From assembly GCF_905163445.1 (NCBI RefSeq), contig NC_053196.1, positions 10,999,501 to 11,063,500 on the forward strand: a DNA stretch of 64,000 nucleotides, written 5' to 3'. The notes beneath the pieces are model-generated. The model ran no database searches. It had not been told where the DNA came from and was given only the letters and a program-made list of their open reading frames with translations. Below, in pieces: positions 10,889 to 22,289 of this stretch. Source of the DNA: Pararge aegeria. Taxonomy: Eukaryota > Arthropoda > Insecta > Lepidoptera > Nymphalidae. Made by a program: the position numbers and the translations under genes. Positions within the stretch are counted from its first letter, which is position 1. Each line of letters starts with the position of its first letter.

Positions 10889-11402
10889 TGGTTATCATCC
10901 TCATAGCAAATAACGTTGTTTTGTAACAAGGAACTCGTTCTTCTATCTCCAAGGAACATTATTATCTCTCAGGATCATTACTCTTAAACTATGAATGTAG
11001 AGAGATGTAGAAACGATTTAAGGCTTAGCTTAGCCACGCTTTTCCAATTCGGGTTGGCGGGCTTTATACCCATTCACGTATTTCATCATCATCTTTTCAA
11101 AATATAAAATAAAGAAGTACTCACGTACTTCTCACGGTCATTTGTTTCTTTTTACGGCAGTCTTTGCGTATTTGGGCACATTAAAATCTATGAGAATAGT
11201 CAGTACCTACGAATATAATACATGATGACCAAAGTTTATAAGCCGTAAGCTAATAAAGAGATTCTCACTGTAAAAGCTTTTATATCTAAAAACCCTCGAT
11301 GCAGTACTTAGTAAATATTCTGTGAACTATAAAAAAATCGGAATAAATGATTGCTCATACTATGTTGCTCTTCAATAGTGTTAGGTGCATGTGGCATGGT
11401 AA
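10889..11402. other. Spacer, unassigned
   Basis: AT-rich; nothing recognised on either strand. Confidence 0.45.
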
Positions 11403-11791
11403 TCTTTCTATATATATATATAAAAGGAAAAGTGTGTTGGTATGTTCCGTATAGGCTCCGAAACGGTTGGACCGATTTCAATGAAACTTTCAGGGAATCT
11501 CCGGATTGACCTGGCGAGTAATCCTGTAAAGTTTGGTGACGATCGAAGCACTCCTATTTTTGAACTGTCAAACTGTCAAATACAGCTTTTATTTACTATG
11601 ATGATATTCTATTGTTGGGTGTACATGGGTGTAGATAATGATCTTCATCCGCTCGAGAAGAGATTGAATACGGAAAGAAATAAAAGATTTAATATATTAT
11701 GAGACTTAAATTAAAAATTTAATGATGTAAGTTTATTGTTTTAATAAAATAAAGCAAAATCTAGCCCGGCGAAGCGGGCTGGGTACGCTAG
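11403..11791 (+). mobile_element. Hel-1 Helitron, intact ends (copy 1, 389 bp)
   Basis: The 5' end TCTTTCTATATATATATATA is preceded by A (11402). The 3' end has the hairpin agcccg-gcgaag-cgggct (11763-11780), then gggtacg and CTAG (11788-11791) followed by T. This is the A|TC...CTRR|T layout of Helitrons. A second, very similar copy lies at 38694-39086. No coding capacity for Rep/helicase: a non-autonomous element mobilised in trans. Confidence 0.88.
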
Positions 11792-11902
11792 TAATAAATA
11801 AAACACCCGGCTTAGTTTATATTAGGCTTCTACTTAGACCAGGGCTCGGTAGATGTGAATGATTGTTCTAATCCGGATGAATAAAAAAAAACAAATTTCA
11901 AT

Positions 11903-12030
11903 ATGAGATGGTGATAAAAAGAGAACAACAGGCTAATCTGGTTGTGGCTTTCTTCTTAGAACGGCGCGTTTGGAACCCTCGTAGCTATAGTTTTAACTTT
12001 ACAAATATAGCTATCGCCATCATCTCACTA
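11903..12030 (+). mobile_element. LINE-A 3' tail fragment
   Basis: Matches the LINE-A 3' region seen at 57780-57900: gatggtgataaaa, ttgtggctttcttcttag, cgcgtttggaaccctcgtag. Truncated at both ends. Confidence 0.65.
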
Positions 12031-12196
12031 TAATGTATAGTTTTTTTTATAATGTAACTTTGACTTTTACTTTGGTCATGCCACACTTAACTACTTAATG
12101 ACAAAAATACGCCGTATTTTATTCGTCCTCTGTAGTAATCCATTAGTATTCAAAGAGATGGCGCTGATTTATTTGCAGGACCATATATATTCATTT

Positions 12197-12438
12197 GACG
12201 GCCAATTGGCGCAGTGGGCCTCAACCCTGCTTTCAGAGTCCAAGCCCGTGGGTTCGATTACCACAACTGCAAAATGTTTGTGTGATGAACGTGAATGTTT
12301 TTCTGTGTTGGGTGTTTATCTGTATTTTATAAGTATTTATGTATAACAATATTCATCAATCATCTTAGTACCCATAATAAAAGCTACGCTTACTTTGGGG
12401 CTAGATTGCGATGTGTGTATTGCGTAGTATAGTATTTT
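12197..12438 (+). mobile_element. SINE-B, near full length
   Basis: Head gacggccaattggcgcagtg, B box gggttcgattacc (one change from consensus), then atgtttgtgtgatgaacgtg, a tctgtattttataag spacer and the tail acttactttggggctagatt. Recognisable promoter boxes, with scattered mutations. Confidence 0.85.
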
Positions 12439-12701
12439 ATATCGATGCAATTGACATAGGTAATATTATTGGAGTCACAGGCTAAGATTTACTACTTCTA
12501 TAATATACTAGTGGTGCCATCTACAGATAACAAGCTAAAGTGTCTCGCTTTGAGTTTCGTCGAAGCCTTACTTTTGTCGCCTGGCCTTCGAGTCTGAAGA
12601 GGTTCTCGATTTTACAGCCCGATGTCGCTATCGGCAATACAGGGCTCTCAAACTTTGAACCCTGTGGTAAGACTGCTCTTTCCTGTATATGGATAATGAT
12701 A
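12439..12701. other. Spacer, unassigned
   Basis: About 12500-12690 is more GC-balanced than its surroundings (ctggccttcgagtctgaag) and may be an old LINE piece. I could not assign it. Confidence 0.35.
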
Positions 12702-12870
12702 ATATATATACTAATATTATAAATGCGAAAATATGTTTGTTTGTTGTTCCTTCATGCCCTTTCTGAGCTTAGTTGAAAGGTCGGAGAGTAGCATAGGAAT
12801 TTTTATCCCGGGAAAACAAACGGTTCCCGTAATAAACACGATTGAAGAAAGCGACAATAGCTAATTAGTA
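12702..12870 (+). mobile_element. Helitron 5' fragment (Hel-3-like)
   Basis: Begins tatatactaatattataaa followed by tgcgaaaatatg, the 5' region of a common lepidopteran Helitron type. It continues into aatttttatcccgggaaaac. No hairpin or CTAG end is seen. Confidence 0.5.
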
Positions 12871-12894
12871 TGTTATAAAAGCTGAGTATTAGTT

Positions 12895-13020
12895 CTTTCG
12901 GTTCTTGGTAGAGTCTTCCGAGCTTGGTAGAGTCACAACAAAAAGACAGACTTGACGTTTAAGAAGTGCTGAAAAGAGTAAGCCTTCTTTAAATGAATGA
13001 ATTTTGCATTTCAATATAAG
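12895..13020 (+). mobile_element. LINE-B 3' tail fragment
   Basis: Diverged copy of the LINE-B tail: ttggtagagtcacaac, agacagacttgacgtttaag, aagtgctg, then aatgaatgaattttgcattt. Compare 63005-63182. Confidence 0.6.
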
Positions 13021-14336
13021 TTCCATAGTGTGGAGTGTGTTGGTTTTTGGCCTTCGATCACGCAGCAACGGAGCAGTGGACCTACGTTATTTTTTGCGCA
13101 GAGATAATCTACGGCCCTGAGAGTTTTCTTTGTTTCATAAGATTTGAAATATTTTTATCATGTTTATAATGTATATTTTCGTATAACTATGAAATTACTA
13201 AAGCTCCATCCAATACAATATACTTAATTAAAAAGCATTCTAATAAATTACGTAAATAAATATGAAATCAATTGCCGCATGTATCAAAGATCATCACTTG
13301 AGAACGGGTCAAACAGTTAGGCATTTTATTTGTTTTATTCGTACTTGTCATAACAAGGTTTACATAAGAAAAACATTTGGGAAGCTCCACTGGAAAATTG
13401 TTCCCGTGCGTAGTATTATTACCTACGAGTACCTACTTATAAAAATAAAATACAAAGTTTCCAAATGATCCAAAAGTGGTTCCCATTAAAATCTGATGTT
13501 CTTTAATAATAAAGGTAAATCAAGAAAAGTCAATAACAGAAAATACTGCTGGACTGTATTGTATAAATATTATGGTAGGTTTAGTTCTTTAAATAGACGC
13601 GCCTTTTTATTTAAAATTGCAATTTCGCAAAACTGAGGTTGCACAGTTTCAAGTACTAATGTGGCTATTTTCTTTTAGGATTTTAGCTATTAAAAAAGTT
13701 CCTACCTATATCTTATAAGCTCTGTAGGCTTCATGCTTATATTATGTAAGTGAAACGGAAGAAAATTCCGTTTCTCCCATTTCTATTACTTTTCTTATCG
13801 TGCAAACTCTGACATCTGTAAACTAACAGAGACTAGCTCTTCTACTTTAAGAGGTAAATATTTTTCGCGTACCAAATTGTCATGCTTAACCGAAATTTTG
13901 TAAACACGTATTTCTTATTTTTACGATTTTAATAAGATTGACAACGTTTGCAAATATGAAATATACCAAATTGTACTACATATGCATACACATAAACCAT
14001 CTTGTTTAATTGCGCTAACATTTAAAAAATCAACCTACTTTTTTTATACATAATTTTATTTTTTTATGTGCCGAGATAGTAAGACGTTTTTAAAACGCCA
14101 ATTTTGTGTACAGAGTCGACGGAAAATGGTTAAATATGCGTAGGTATGTAATCATAATTAACAGATATTATAAGTACACCTTGCAAATTAGGAATCTTAA
14201 ATATGTCTAGATATTTGGGTAAATTTTATTTAGTTTCATTTAGTCAGGAAATATACTGAGAATATCCCATATTTAAAAAAATTTGCAGATCGACTAACTC
14301 ATAAACATTGTTTTTTCCTCTATGATTTATGGCATA
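13021..14336. other. AT-rich spacer, nothing recognised
   Basis: No recognisable repeat or gene. One small perfect hairpin, gaaacggaa-gaaaa-ttccgtttc, lies near 13750-13775. Confidence 0.5.
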
Positions 14337-14472
14337 CTAGCTGTTCTCAGCATTTTCGGTTTATTGCGGTTTTTACAAATCTCGTGGGTTTCTAAAAATT
14401 CGTTGCTTAATTAAAGTGTGAAGAAGGTACAAATAAACAAATAAACTTTGGCATTTATAATATTAGTAAAGA
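14337..14472 (-). mobile_element. Short Helitron with intact end signals (136 bp)
   Basis: On the - strand it begins TCTTTACTAATATTATAAAT, preceded by A, and ends CTAG (14337-14340) followed by T. I see no clear 3' hairpin, so the 3' region is degenerate or the ends are partly fortuitous. Confidence 0.55.
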
Positions 14473-14770
14473 TTTTCTTCCATTTTGAATATCGTCGTAG
14501 GTTTATGAAACTAATGAAGTGACTTTTGAATGCTCATGTAAGACGAGAAAGGTCGCCGTCCTATACATATAATATACCTATAATAAGCGTAGGTATACAG
14601 TAGGTAACATCCATTATTTGACAATAAGTGCAAAAAATATATTACTATGCAGTTGTACCCAACAGAAAATCATTATATTTTTTGTTATTTTGGCATTCAT
14701 ATTACATTATGTCACGGTCGTGACCAAGACTTCAGAATTAATTATATTTTACACTTATTGTCACTCAAGA

Positions 14771-14850
14771 CGACCTCCCTGGCGCAGCTATTTGTACTGT
14801 TGACTGTGGCCTTTAACTGGGAGGTCCCTAGGAGGATTAGAGTCTCGGCT
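14771..14850 (+). repeat. SINE-A head remnant
   Basis: Begins cgacctccctggcgcagc and later has gggaggtccctagg in place of the B box. No body or tail follows. Confidence 0.5.
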
Positions 14851-15589
14851 TGGCCTTTTTGGAGTTCGTTTTCAAGTCTTGACTGCTGGAAAGATAAGAC
14901 ATGGATGGTTAGAAAGAAAGAAATTAATTCATCTATATTTGGCACAGATATTTATGCAAATACGCGGTGACAACCAAAACTAGAACCTTTTAATTACTAA
15001 AAGTATTGATCCCAGATATAAGTTGTTGAGACAAATACCTCTTATTTGTTTTGGATGAATACCACTACATTATTTTATGGCTACCCTAAAGGCTTAGTAT
15101 CCCAAGTTTCATAAAAATATTATAACATAAATTATGTAACAAAGTATAGCACTTTATTAAAGGTGCAGCAGGTGCAGGTTTTGCTATTCAGTGACGATCA
15201 AACGTATCATGAGCGTGCCAGAACGATGCGGTGTAGACATCTTAAGAGGCACTCCTCCTAGATAGTCACTCAGCGTCGGGTGGGATCGCAGCGCACAATA
15301 GAAAATGTATTCTTAGGCATATCGACTTGTAACAAAAAAATCCATAGACATTATTTCTCTGGTATAACTTTATCATTAAACGGAGATAAAATACATACTC
15401 AAATTTAATTGGGATTAATATTCTATTCTCAATGCACTTAAATAATGTAAAAGGTCTGTTTAATTATTGAACATCTTAACGCTACCTTTACTATTTAATT
15501 TAATATTTAGTTTCATTTTATAGGGCCTCATACATTTGACGTCGTCATTTTGACCGTATAACCGTATAAAAATATATGACCGTAGTGGA
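14851..15589. other. Spacer, unassigned
   Basis: Contains a GC-balanced stretch at 15170-15310 without a convincing open frame. Nothing else recognised. Confidence 0.4.
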
Positions 15590-15849
15590 TCCTTTGTAGA
15601 GCTTTAAAAGACGGTCATTTTGTTCATACATTGAATTGGCATAACTTTAACCGTTTACGCATCGCACACATCGGAAGCTCACAAAAGCAATAATATTCCC
15701 GATTTAAAAAATTTTTCATTGATGCTCTGATCCTATAGCTTTCCTCGATAAATGAACAACACAAAAAGATTTTTCCAATTCGAATCAGTAGTTCCTGAGA
15801 TTAGCGCGTCCAACAAATAAACTCTTCAGCTTTATAATATTAGCATAGA
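15590..15849 (-). mobile_element. Helitron-type fragment (5' end intact)
   Basis: On the - strand it begins TCTATGCTAATATTATAAAG, preceded by A, followed by ctgaagagtttatttgt and gaactactgattcg, a common lepidopteran Helitron-type 5' region. No CTAG terminus is visible, so the 3' limit is uncertain. Confidence 0.55.
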
Positions 15850-15869
15850 TTTATCATTGCATGGTAAGA

Positions 15870-16072
15870 GTAGAGATAGCCGAGTTTGATCCCCTACACG
15901 AATGAACTTTCCGGAGTTTTGTGCGGTCAATTTCACTTGTTTTATTGGTGAGGAAACCTGCATGTCTGAGCGCGTTCCTGAATGTTCTTATAGGGGCTTG
16001 AAAACTACCAACTCACACTTGACAGTAGACCTGTCGGCCATGCGCTGAAAAGGGCCGGTAATGATGATGAAG
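15870..16072 (+). mobile_element. SINE-C, + orientation
   Basis: Part of the head (agatagccgagtttgatccc), then ttgtgcg, ggtgaggaaacctgcatg and gggccggtaatgatgatga. The centre is diverged and the A box is incomplete. Confidence 0.65.
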
Positions 16073-16434
16073 TACAGTTTAGATTTTTGTCTTTCTGTGA
16101 TGCCACGTCACGATGCAAACAAGTTCATGATCGCTACGTGTGTTATTTAAGAGATTTATAATCACGATTTTCTTGAAATTGATCGAAGCGGCTCTTATAG
16201 CTGAATCTCTAAAAGTTAAACCTGCAGCCCCGAATTAGAGCAGGATCTTGGTCTTTTCATTGCATTACCTTTAAAGCTATGTACTGGTATATGTGGATAT
16301 ATTGCTGGGGGCCTTAAGGAGATTGATTGCTTAGATTTTACATTCCTTTTTTTCAGTAGGTACTGTTGTATGTGGCGTTTTATTTGCAGTAAAAAGTTCA
16401 TTAGGCGCGTTGATCACTCTTTGACAAGGTCCAT
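16073..16434. other. Spacer, unassigned
   Basis: Nothing recognised; one GC-balanced patch near 16200-16330 without a convincing ORF. Confidence 0.4.
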
Positions 16435-16549
16435 TGAACTCGCGTCATCGTCACCGAACGTTTCCCATGAGCTATATATATACTGTGGATATATGAGTAC
16501 TTTTTGGTGAACAAAAAGCGTGAACTCGCGTCATCGTCACGAGCTATAT
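16435..16549. repeat. Direct duplication of an 86-bp segment
   Basis: The 20-bp tgaactcgcgtcatcgtcac occurs identically at 16435-16454 and 16521-16540. It is followed in both by gagctatat, with 14 bp extra in the first copy. A local tandem duplication with a small deletion in one unit. Confidence 0.8.
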
Positions 16550-16882
16550 GTACGAGCTACTGTGTATAGGGTCAAGTACATAGATCGAATTTTACTTCCA
16601 TCGGCTGTCGCCAAAAGACTGCTCCGCATGCTTTTTTATTTTCCTCACCAATTGACGACTGAGCGGAGAAACATCGCCCAATTATCACCACAACCTATTT
16701 GGAAATTTTTAGGGCAATTTCAATTTTGGAGAAAGCTGCTCTTAATTTGGTTTCTAAACCATTAGCGTAAGATTGTGTAGCACGATATTCTGTGTTGAGA
16801 AGTCCTTCTGCAAGCCAATTTTCCTTCTATGAATAGTTAAAGATGTTCCTAACTTTGGCTGTAACGCATCACAATATTTGAA
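16550..16882. other. Spacer
   Basis: Nothing recognised. The flank of the duplication (16541-16765) has no supported coding sequence. Confidence 0.4.
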
Positions 16883-16919
16883 ACTTTGACTTCAAACTGT
16901 TCGAGTTTGAAGTCAAAGT
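16883..16919. repeat. Perfect 16-bp inverted repeat
   Basis: actttgacttcaaact (16883-16898) pairs with agtttgaagtcaaagt (16904-16919) across a 5-base loop. The right arm overlaps the tandem agtcaa-type terminus of the LINE-A tail that follows. Confidence 0.85.
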
Positions 16920-17090
16920 CAAATGTTGCTTAATTCAAGTAGGCACATAGATGACACTTTTGATGCGTACATTACATGTAAAATATGACATTGAAGTGAG
17001 TTGATTGTGACAACTAAATTCGTCAACTTAAAGCTACGAGGGTTCCCTGGTTTGAGAAGAATCCCACAACAAACTTAACCGGATTTGGAT
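16911..17090 (-). mobile_element. LINE-A 3' tail
   Basis: The - strand 3' end carries a (gactttg)-like terminus. The + strand reads gacacttttgatgcgtacat, then gctacgagggttccctgg and cccacaacaaacttaaccgg. Closest to the copy at 37980-38262. Confidence 0.7.
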
Positions 17091-17761
17091 CAGGTGAGTC
17101 TAGAATTATAAGGCTGACGATTATGATAATATTAAAGAAATTCATGATGATTTAACATTGATTTTAAATGATGAAGCATCTCATTTCTTCATCAATTATT
17201 TTCTTTTATACACAGAAGTTCCCGAAGTGAGCTTGATCGATCTGTATAGTTTGATCCAAATTGTTGATTGCACTTAGATTGTTCGGTTTTTGGTTTCATT
17301 ACCAATGCCTTACCTAATCAAATATCGAATTCCGACTAGAACAATAATAATAATTGTTAAAATACTTGCGTAACAGTGAAAAAATAATTTAGGTCATTTA
17401 CAATTTTAGATCTATAACGAAAAAACAATATCATTGTGTAATAATAATTTGAATAAGTTATGTAATAAAAATAAGTTAGTAAAATTTATAAAATAAATTA
17501 TGCTGACACAATGCAATAACATAAATGTAATAAATAATGTCCTTGTCAATAATAAAGTTACATGAGTTATGCACCTACCACGTTTTCGACAGCTTTGTGA
17601 CAAGTAGTTATTAATTAAACAAAAAATGCTGTAAAATTTAATTACTCGAACAGAGTCAACATTAATAAAAGTCACATAATCAAATAGATAAAAAAAACTA
17701 ATTGCGTTAAAAATCCTTCATACTAAGGATGCCAGAAATATCACCTTTTGCAATATAAATC
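17091..17761. other. AT-rich spacer
   Basis: Nothing recognised on either strand. Confidence 0.45.
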
Positions 17762-17830
17762 ATTCAAATGCCACATTGGTCTATTGATTAGCATGTTCAC
17801 CTCCTTAGGTTAATCCCTGGTTGGGATAAT
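17762..17830 (+). repeat. tRNA-like SINE head remnant
   Basis: ttggtctattgattagcatg resembles a tRNA D-arm/A box and is followed after about 25 bp by taatccctggttggga in the B-box position. Related remnants lie at 25750, 27998, 34920 and 46780. Confidence 0.4.
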
Positions 17831-17873
17831 AACTTTTACGTCATAGTGTACCTACTTTTTTTTAATAGTTATA

Positions 17874-18403
17874 CTAGCTGTAGCCCGCGACTTCTCTCTG
17901 CGTTTGATTTTGTTTTTTGATGTGGCATGGATGTGGTTTGGTATTCTTATAAAAAACAACTGGTGTAGTTTTTAAAAAGTAATTTTTAAATTCACATGGT
18001 AACAATATCTTAAAAGAACTGTCTGATCAGTCTTAGCTCCTTCTATCACTTACAAAGAATAGTAATCGTTAAAGGAAGAATCGAAATCGCATTGTTAGTT
18101 GATTCATATGCTAAAGAACGAACGAAGATATTTTTTTACATTTTTATTTAGTTCTAGCACTGAAGTCCTCATAAATGTGGCAGCAATCATGTATTCAGTA
18201 TCGCTAAGCCTTAAATTAGGGGTTTGCTGCTGTCCGCTGAGGAGTTCTGTCCTCTATCTTTTATTGTCGGGATAAAAAATATCCTATATTACTTCTAATA
18301 CTCCAAGAATATGTGTACAAAGTTTCATGAGGATCGGTTGAGTAGTTTTTGCGTGAAAGCGTAACAAACAAACTTACATTGACATTTATAATATTAGTAG
18401 GGA
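17874..18403 (-). mobile_element. Hel-3 Helitron, intact end signals (530 bp)
   Basis: The - strand 5' end TCCCTACTAATATTATAAAT is preceded by A. The 3' end is CTAG (17874-17877) followed by T, next to gcgggctacag. The interior shares gtccgctgaggagttctgtc and tgtgtacaaagtttcatgag with the 10183 copy. No ORF. Confidence 0.75.
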
Positions 18404-18409
18404 TTGACG

Positions 18410-18765
18410 GACAAAGATAGAGCTGATGGTGAGTGGAAAATCATCGCCTATGAACAGATAAACATATCGCAGGCTATACAAGGAGAACGTCCTATAAAGC
18501 CCCTCTCTGTGTCCATAAACCTGAGGCGTAGGTGACAGCCTCATGTGTGATGTGCCTGTTATTACACCCGCAACGACGCACTTCAGATGGACCACAGCAT
18601 TGAAAAATGTTGCTTGGCGACAGAAAAAAACATGGCGTTAATTTTCCGGACAAGTAGTGGGCGATATATTAAGCCTCATGTTTCTTTAATTTCACCTCTA
18701 AGTGTCTAAGTGGGGGAAGAGAAAAGCTCTACTGCTACCACCACGCCTCAGTTGCATGATTATCT
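18410..18765 (-). repeat. Repeat D copy
   Basis: In inverse orientation this matches the repeat at 62445-62735: aaaatcatcgcctatgaaca, gcaggctatacaaggagaac, ctgaggcgtaggtgac, and agctctactgctaccacc at the far end. Probably the 3' part of a retroelement. No ORF is recognised. Confidence 0.65.
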
Positions 18766-18984
18766 TGGTGAAACTAATTATATTATGAAAGATACTTTAT
18801 CAGTATATCTGTCTGTTGGTTACCTTTCCAAGGCAAACTAGCTAAACCAACCATGACAAAATTTGGCAAGAAACAGCTTGCACCATGTTCCACGATGTAA
18901 CAAAAATACTTTCATTACTCCTTTTTTGAGCACGTTAAGCCGTCGGTAATGGTTGTTCACTAACTTGTGAAAATAGTCGTTAAA

Positions 18985-19060
18985 GCCCACCAGCCTGCAT
19001 TGAAGCAGCTTGGTTGGTGTATGCTCTCAAACCGTCCCACCTATGCGACCTATGAGATGG
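18985..19060 (+). repeat. Short tail-like remnant
   Basis: cctgcattgaagcagcttgg and tggtgtatgctctc resemble a dispersed retroelement tail, with a similar remnant at 23735-23805 (tggagaagcctggtc). Confidence 0.4.
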
Positions 19061-19082
19061 GAGTGGAACTTTCTTCTCCTGT

Positions 19083-19312
19083 ACAAGTTAGCCCTTGACT
19101 GCAATCCCACCTGGTGGTAAGCGATGATTGAGTTTAAGATGGTAGCAGGCTAACAGTTATAGTAGTTATATTGTACCCATACTCCTAATTGGGTTATAGG
19201 CGGCATCGTGCATCGTACCGGCTCGTCTTTGTCGTTAGGGTGGCAACAAGCCACCATCAACAGTCTATGCCAGATAAAATTCCGACACAATAAAGTCATA
19301 TTGCTCGTCATA
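19083..19312 (-). mobile_element. SINE-A, headless
   Basis: The - strand tail gtgggattgcagtcaagggc, then ggtagcgggctaac-type and accctaacgacaaag blocks. It ends before the tRNA-like head. Confidence 0.7.
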
Positions 19313-19408
19313 TTTTTTATATAAGTGGACAAAACCTAGGAGGTCAAAAAAATTTGTCAAAAAAGTGTTAAAGTTTTATTTTTTATAAACAGATCCCACT
19401 CCTGAGAT

Positions 19409-19510
19409 TTCAAATTCAAATTCGAATTCAAAACTATTTATTGCGAATTTGTGTGGTTTGTATGCAGATGAATAAAGGAGAAAGACTGATGAGCTCAGCC
19501 AAATTCCGCC
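19409..19510 (-). repeat. LINE tail-like fragment
   Basis: An aattcaaattcgaattcaaa terminus followed by actatttattgcgaattt, the way LINE-A/B tails start on the - strand. The interior does not match either family closely. Confidence 0.45.
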
Positions 19511-21989
19511 TTAAAACATGCAATATTGTAGAAAATAAAATCTTTACATTCTATACAATCTATTAATATCTAAATATAAAAATATATAAAGTCAAAATAA
19601 CAAAGGTGCTACAATTAAAAAATCAATAAATGTCATTTATAATAATTGTTATCTTTGATTTCTCTTACTATCTCTATATTAAAATTATAGCACTAGTCTA
19701 ATAGAACTTCTTAACAATTATTCATTGTAAAGTCAACATCTCCTGATGATGCTCCGGTTTCGGAGCGAAACGTACGTAGAGGGTACATTGCCGAAGATCT
19801 GTTTGATGCGGAGTAAAAGATTATTATAAATTACACCATACAGATTCTCCTGCTTTTCGCGGAGTATAGCAAATTAAGCTTATTTTTCATGGATTCCCGC
19901 AAAGTCAGGCGTTACTTCTATCCAATATCCAATAATAGAACTAAGCTATGAGATAATTTTTTACAGAATAAGGATATTTCCAATAAAATATTTCACGTAT
20001 GTGTGTTTTTGTTGGTGCAAAAGAATATTGCCATTATAAAGCTACCTACATCGCATATAACATATTTTATGATTATGTTCCTATCATAAATATTTTTATC
20101 TGCAATAAATTTCAAGGATAATTGGAGACAATAGCAGTAGAATAATTAACTAATCTATTTTAATTATTTCTGTCTGCGTTAGTTCATTTGGTCAAATAAA
20201 CTCAATAGGACTTCCTATGGTACAATGGAAAATCATTTTCTCATACGTTGCGTAATTTACGTCGTCGACGAAAAAACAGTCGATAGATATATTTAACTAT
20301 TTATTATAAACAATAAACTATATCCGTTATTCCTTATAATTTTCCATCTGAATCTGAAATGTTAAAAATTTAAGCCGTCTGCCCTAAAACACAAATCCAA
20401 AATAAAATAGAACCATTTATTTCTAGTACTACGCTTATACTAAATAAGCACTTTAAATACATCAAGTCTGACGGGTTGTCGTGATTCTAACAGCGGTTCG
20501 GACAGCGGACTGAGATGAATTCGATGTGATTTGTTCTGAAAAAAGCGATTTGACGCAAAACAAAATATCAAATATTTTTTTGTAAAACTCCCATAACTTC
20601 TTAACCCATAAAAATTATATGAGATGTATTGGGATATATTAAAAAGTATGTGAATAATCTCGTAAACGTTGGTATTCCAATGGAGTTAATTCATAACTTG
20701 TATTTAATTGATTCATAAAAAAAAAATGATCTATTTATCAAACTAAATATCTATTTACTACTATTTGTGTTTCTTGAAATGGGAATGTAGAATCTGACAT
20801 ATTTGAATTTAAAAAAAAAAACAGTTATTTTAATCTTGATCACAAATGAACACTGGTTGTTATTTATAATAATGGCTTACGGACTCACACTCTATTCATA
20901 ATAATAAGGAAAACTTAAATAGGTTTTAATACTAGTTCTGTTATACATAAATCTTGTTATTTTTACTGTGACTTAAATTATTTAGCTGGGTAGTTTGTTT
21001 AAAAAAGTTAATCTTCCCGTCCAAGTCTGCATTGGATGGATTGTTGGCTGAAACCGTTGTGCTAAGCTAGTCGTACCTTTGCATATGGTCGTATCATATG
21101 CAATTAACTTTAAAAACTATAAAATATGGACAAAGTAAAAGATTTCAAAGTAGTCTTATATAAAATGCGACATTTATTTTCTTAAAAAGTAATTAACTAG
21201 ATCACATAAAATACAACAATATCCTTTATTACCTCCATAACATTTATGACAACATACTAAAAATTAAACTAAAAATAAGAAAAAATGGATTGCCAGATGA
21301 AATCTCACTTACCCTAAAAACCAATTTCATATACTTACCTACCTATCTTCTTTAAAGTTTTCTTTGTAACATATTAAATCTGTGTTTAAGATTTCCACAA
21401 TTTTTTTGTGTCTAAAAATAATGGTCTTTAAAATCAGCGTATTTTAAGGGTTCATACCATTTTTTATATATAGGCCATAAGGTACACATAGTTGATAAAA
21501 AATGAATTCGAATAGTTATCGATACTAACTATCAAAAATATAAGTAAAAGAAAGTAGCAAGTTACTAGTCGGTTAACCGATTTGTCAAGACAAATCTATT
21601 CAACATATTTGTCTTGCATTCCGATCTAACACACCATACGCATAATTATAATGTATATCCCTACAATTTATATAATCGCTAAACCTTTTATTGGGGAAAA
21701 TTTTGTATCGATAAATATATCTAATAACAGAAAGGACGACATGTTAAAGTACCCATTCCGCATTTATTATATTAGTATAGATACCTCGTTATATTCAAGC
21801 AAAACTTGGTTCGAAACACGAAATTAAAACGAATAATAGGATATGTTACGGATTAGCTTTAATTCTATGCATTGTTTTGTTTCGTTATTATTATTAAACA
21901 CGTTCGGTTCACAGAAAATGACTGACATTCACACCATTGTTCCGATAATCGCAGGTTGTTTGTGTTGTCAAAGGCAGGCAACACACCGC
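19511..21989. other. Long AT-rich stretch, little recognised
   Basis: A GC-balanced block at 19740-19925 (gatgctccggtttcggagcg, ccgaagatctgtttgatgcg) has the look of a lepidopteran repeat but has no second copy here. A 9-bp-arm hairpin ttgcatatg/catatgcaa lies near 21080-21105. The rest is unassigned; this is upstream of the candidate promoter. Confidence 0.45.
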
Positions 21990-22289
21990 GACGCGCAAGT
22001 GCGAAGGTCGTATCGAGATGAGGGTGTAGGGTTTGAATGCGCGCGCACTCTCAGCGCTCAGTGTACGTTCAGTCGATCATCAGAGTCGCGCGTCGGTACC
22101 GTCATAACGAATTTATATATTCGTAGCGCGCGACACGCGTTCCAAATTAAACATTTTTTTATTTTTTATTAAGACCAGTCTTCCGCTTTCGTTCGTTGAA
22201 GAACGATTTCGAAGACGCCGAAACCTAAGTGATTCCGAGTGACCGTGAACAGCTGATTCCATTTTGGTGTTAAATAGTGCAAATATTTG
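21990..22289 (+). promoter_or_regulatory. Candidate promoter and non-coding first exon, possibly of the SDR gene
   Basis: The most CpG-dense stretch in the window (repeated gcgcgc, cgacgcg, gtcgcgcgtcgg) in AT-rich surroundings. TCAGTC at 22069-22074 matches the arthropod initiator TCAKTY, with A at 22071 as a possible +1. A TATA-like tttatatat lies at 22112-22120 as an alternative core element. A good 5' splice site ATTTG|GTGAGT follows at 22289/22290; a weaker one, TTAG|GTAAAC, lies near 22340. No convincing coding sequence lies between, so a 5'-UTR exon of about 220 bp is the best reading. Orientation and the downstream AG acceptor at 58122 suggest it belongs to the SDR gene, but no transcript evidence is available here. 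Confidence 0.45.

Noticed and set aside
11442..11702. 86-codon open frame, with a 64-codon relative at 38723-38917
   Set aside because: Both lie inside Hel-1 Helitron copies; similarity comes from recent transposition, and there is no known Helitron protein motif.
21843..22172. 109-codon open frame over the CpG-rich block at 22 kb
   Set aside because: No domain or signal; its openness follows from CpG-rich promoter-like DNA. The splice donor and initiator match fit a non-coding exon better.
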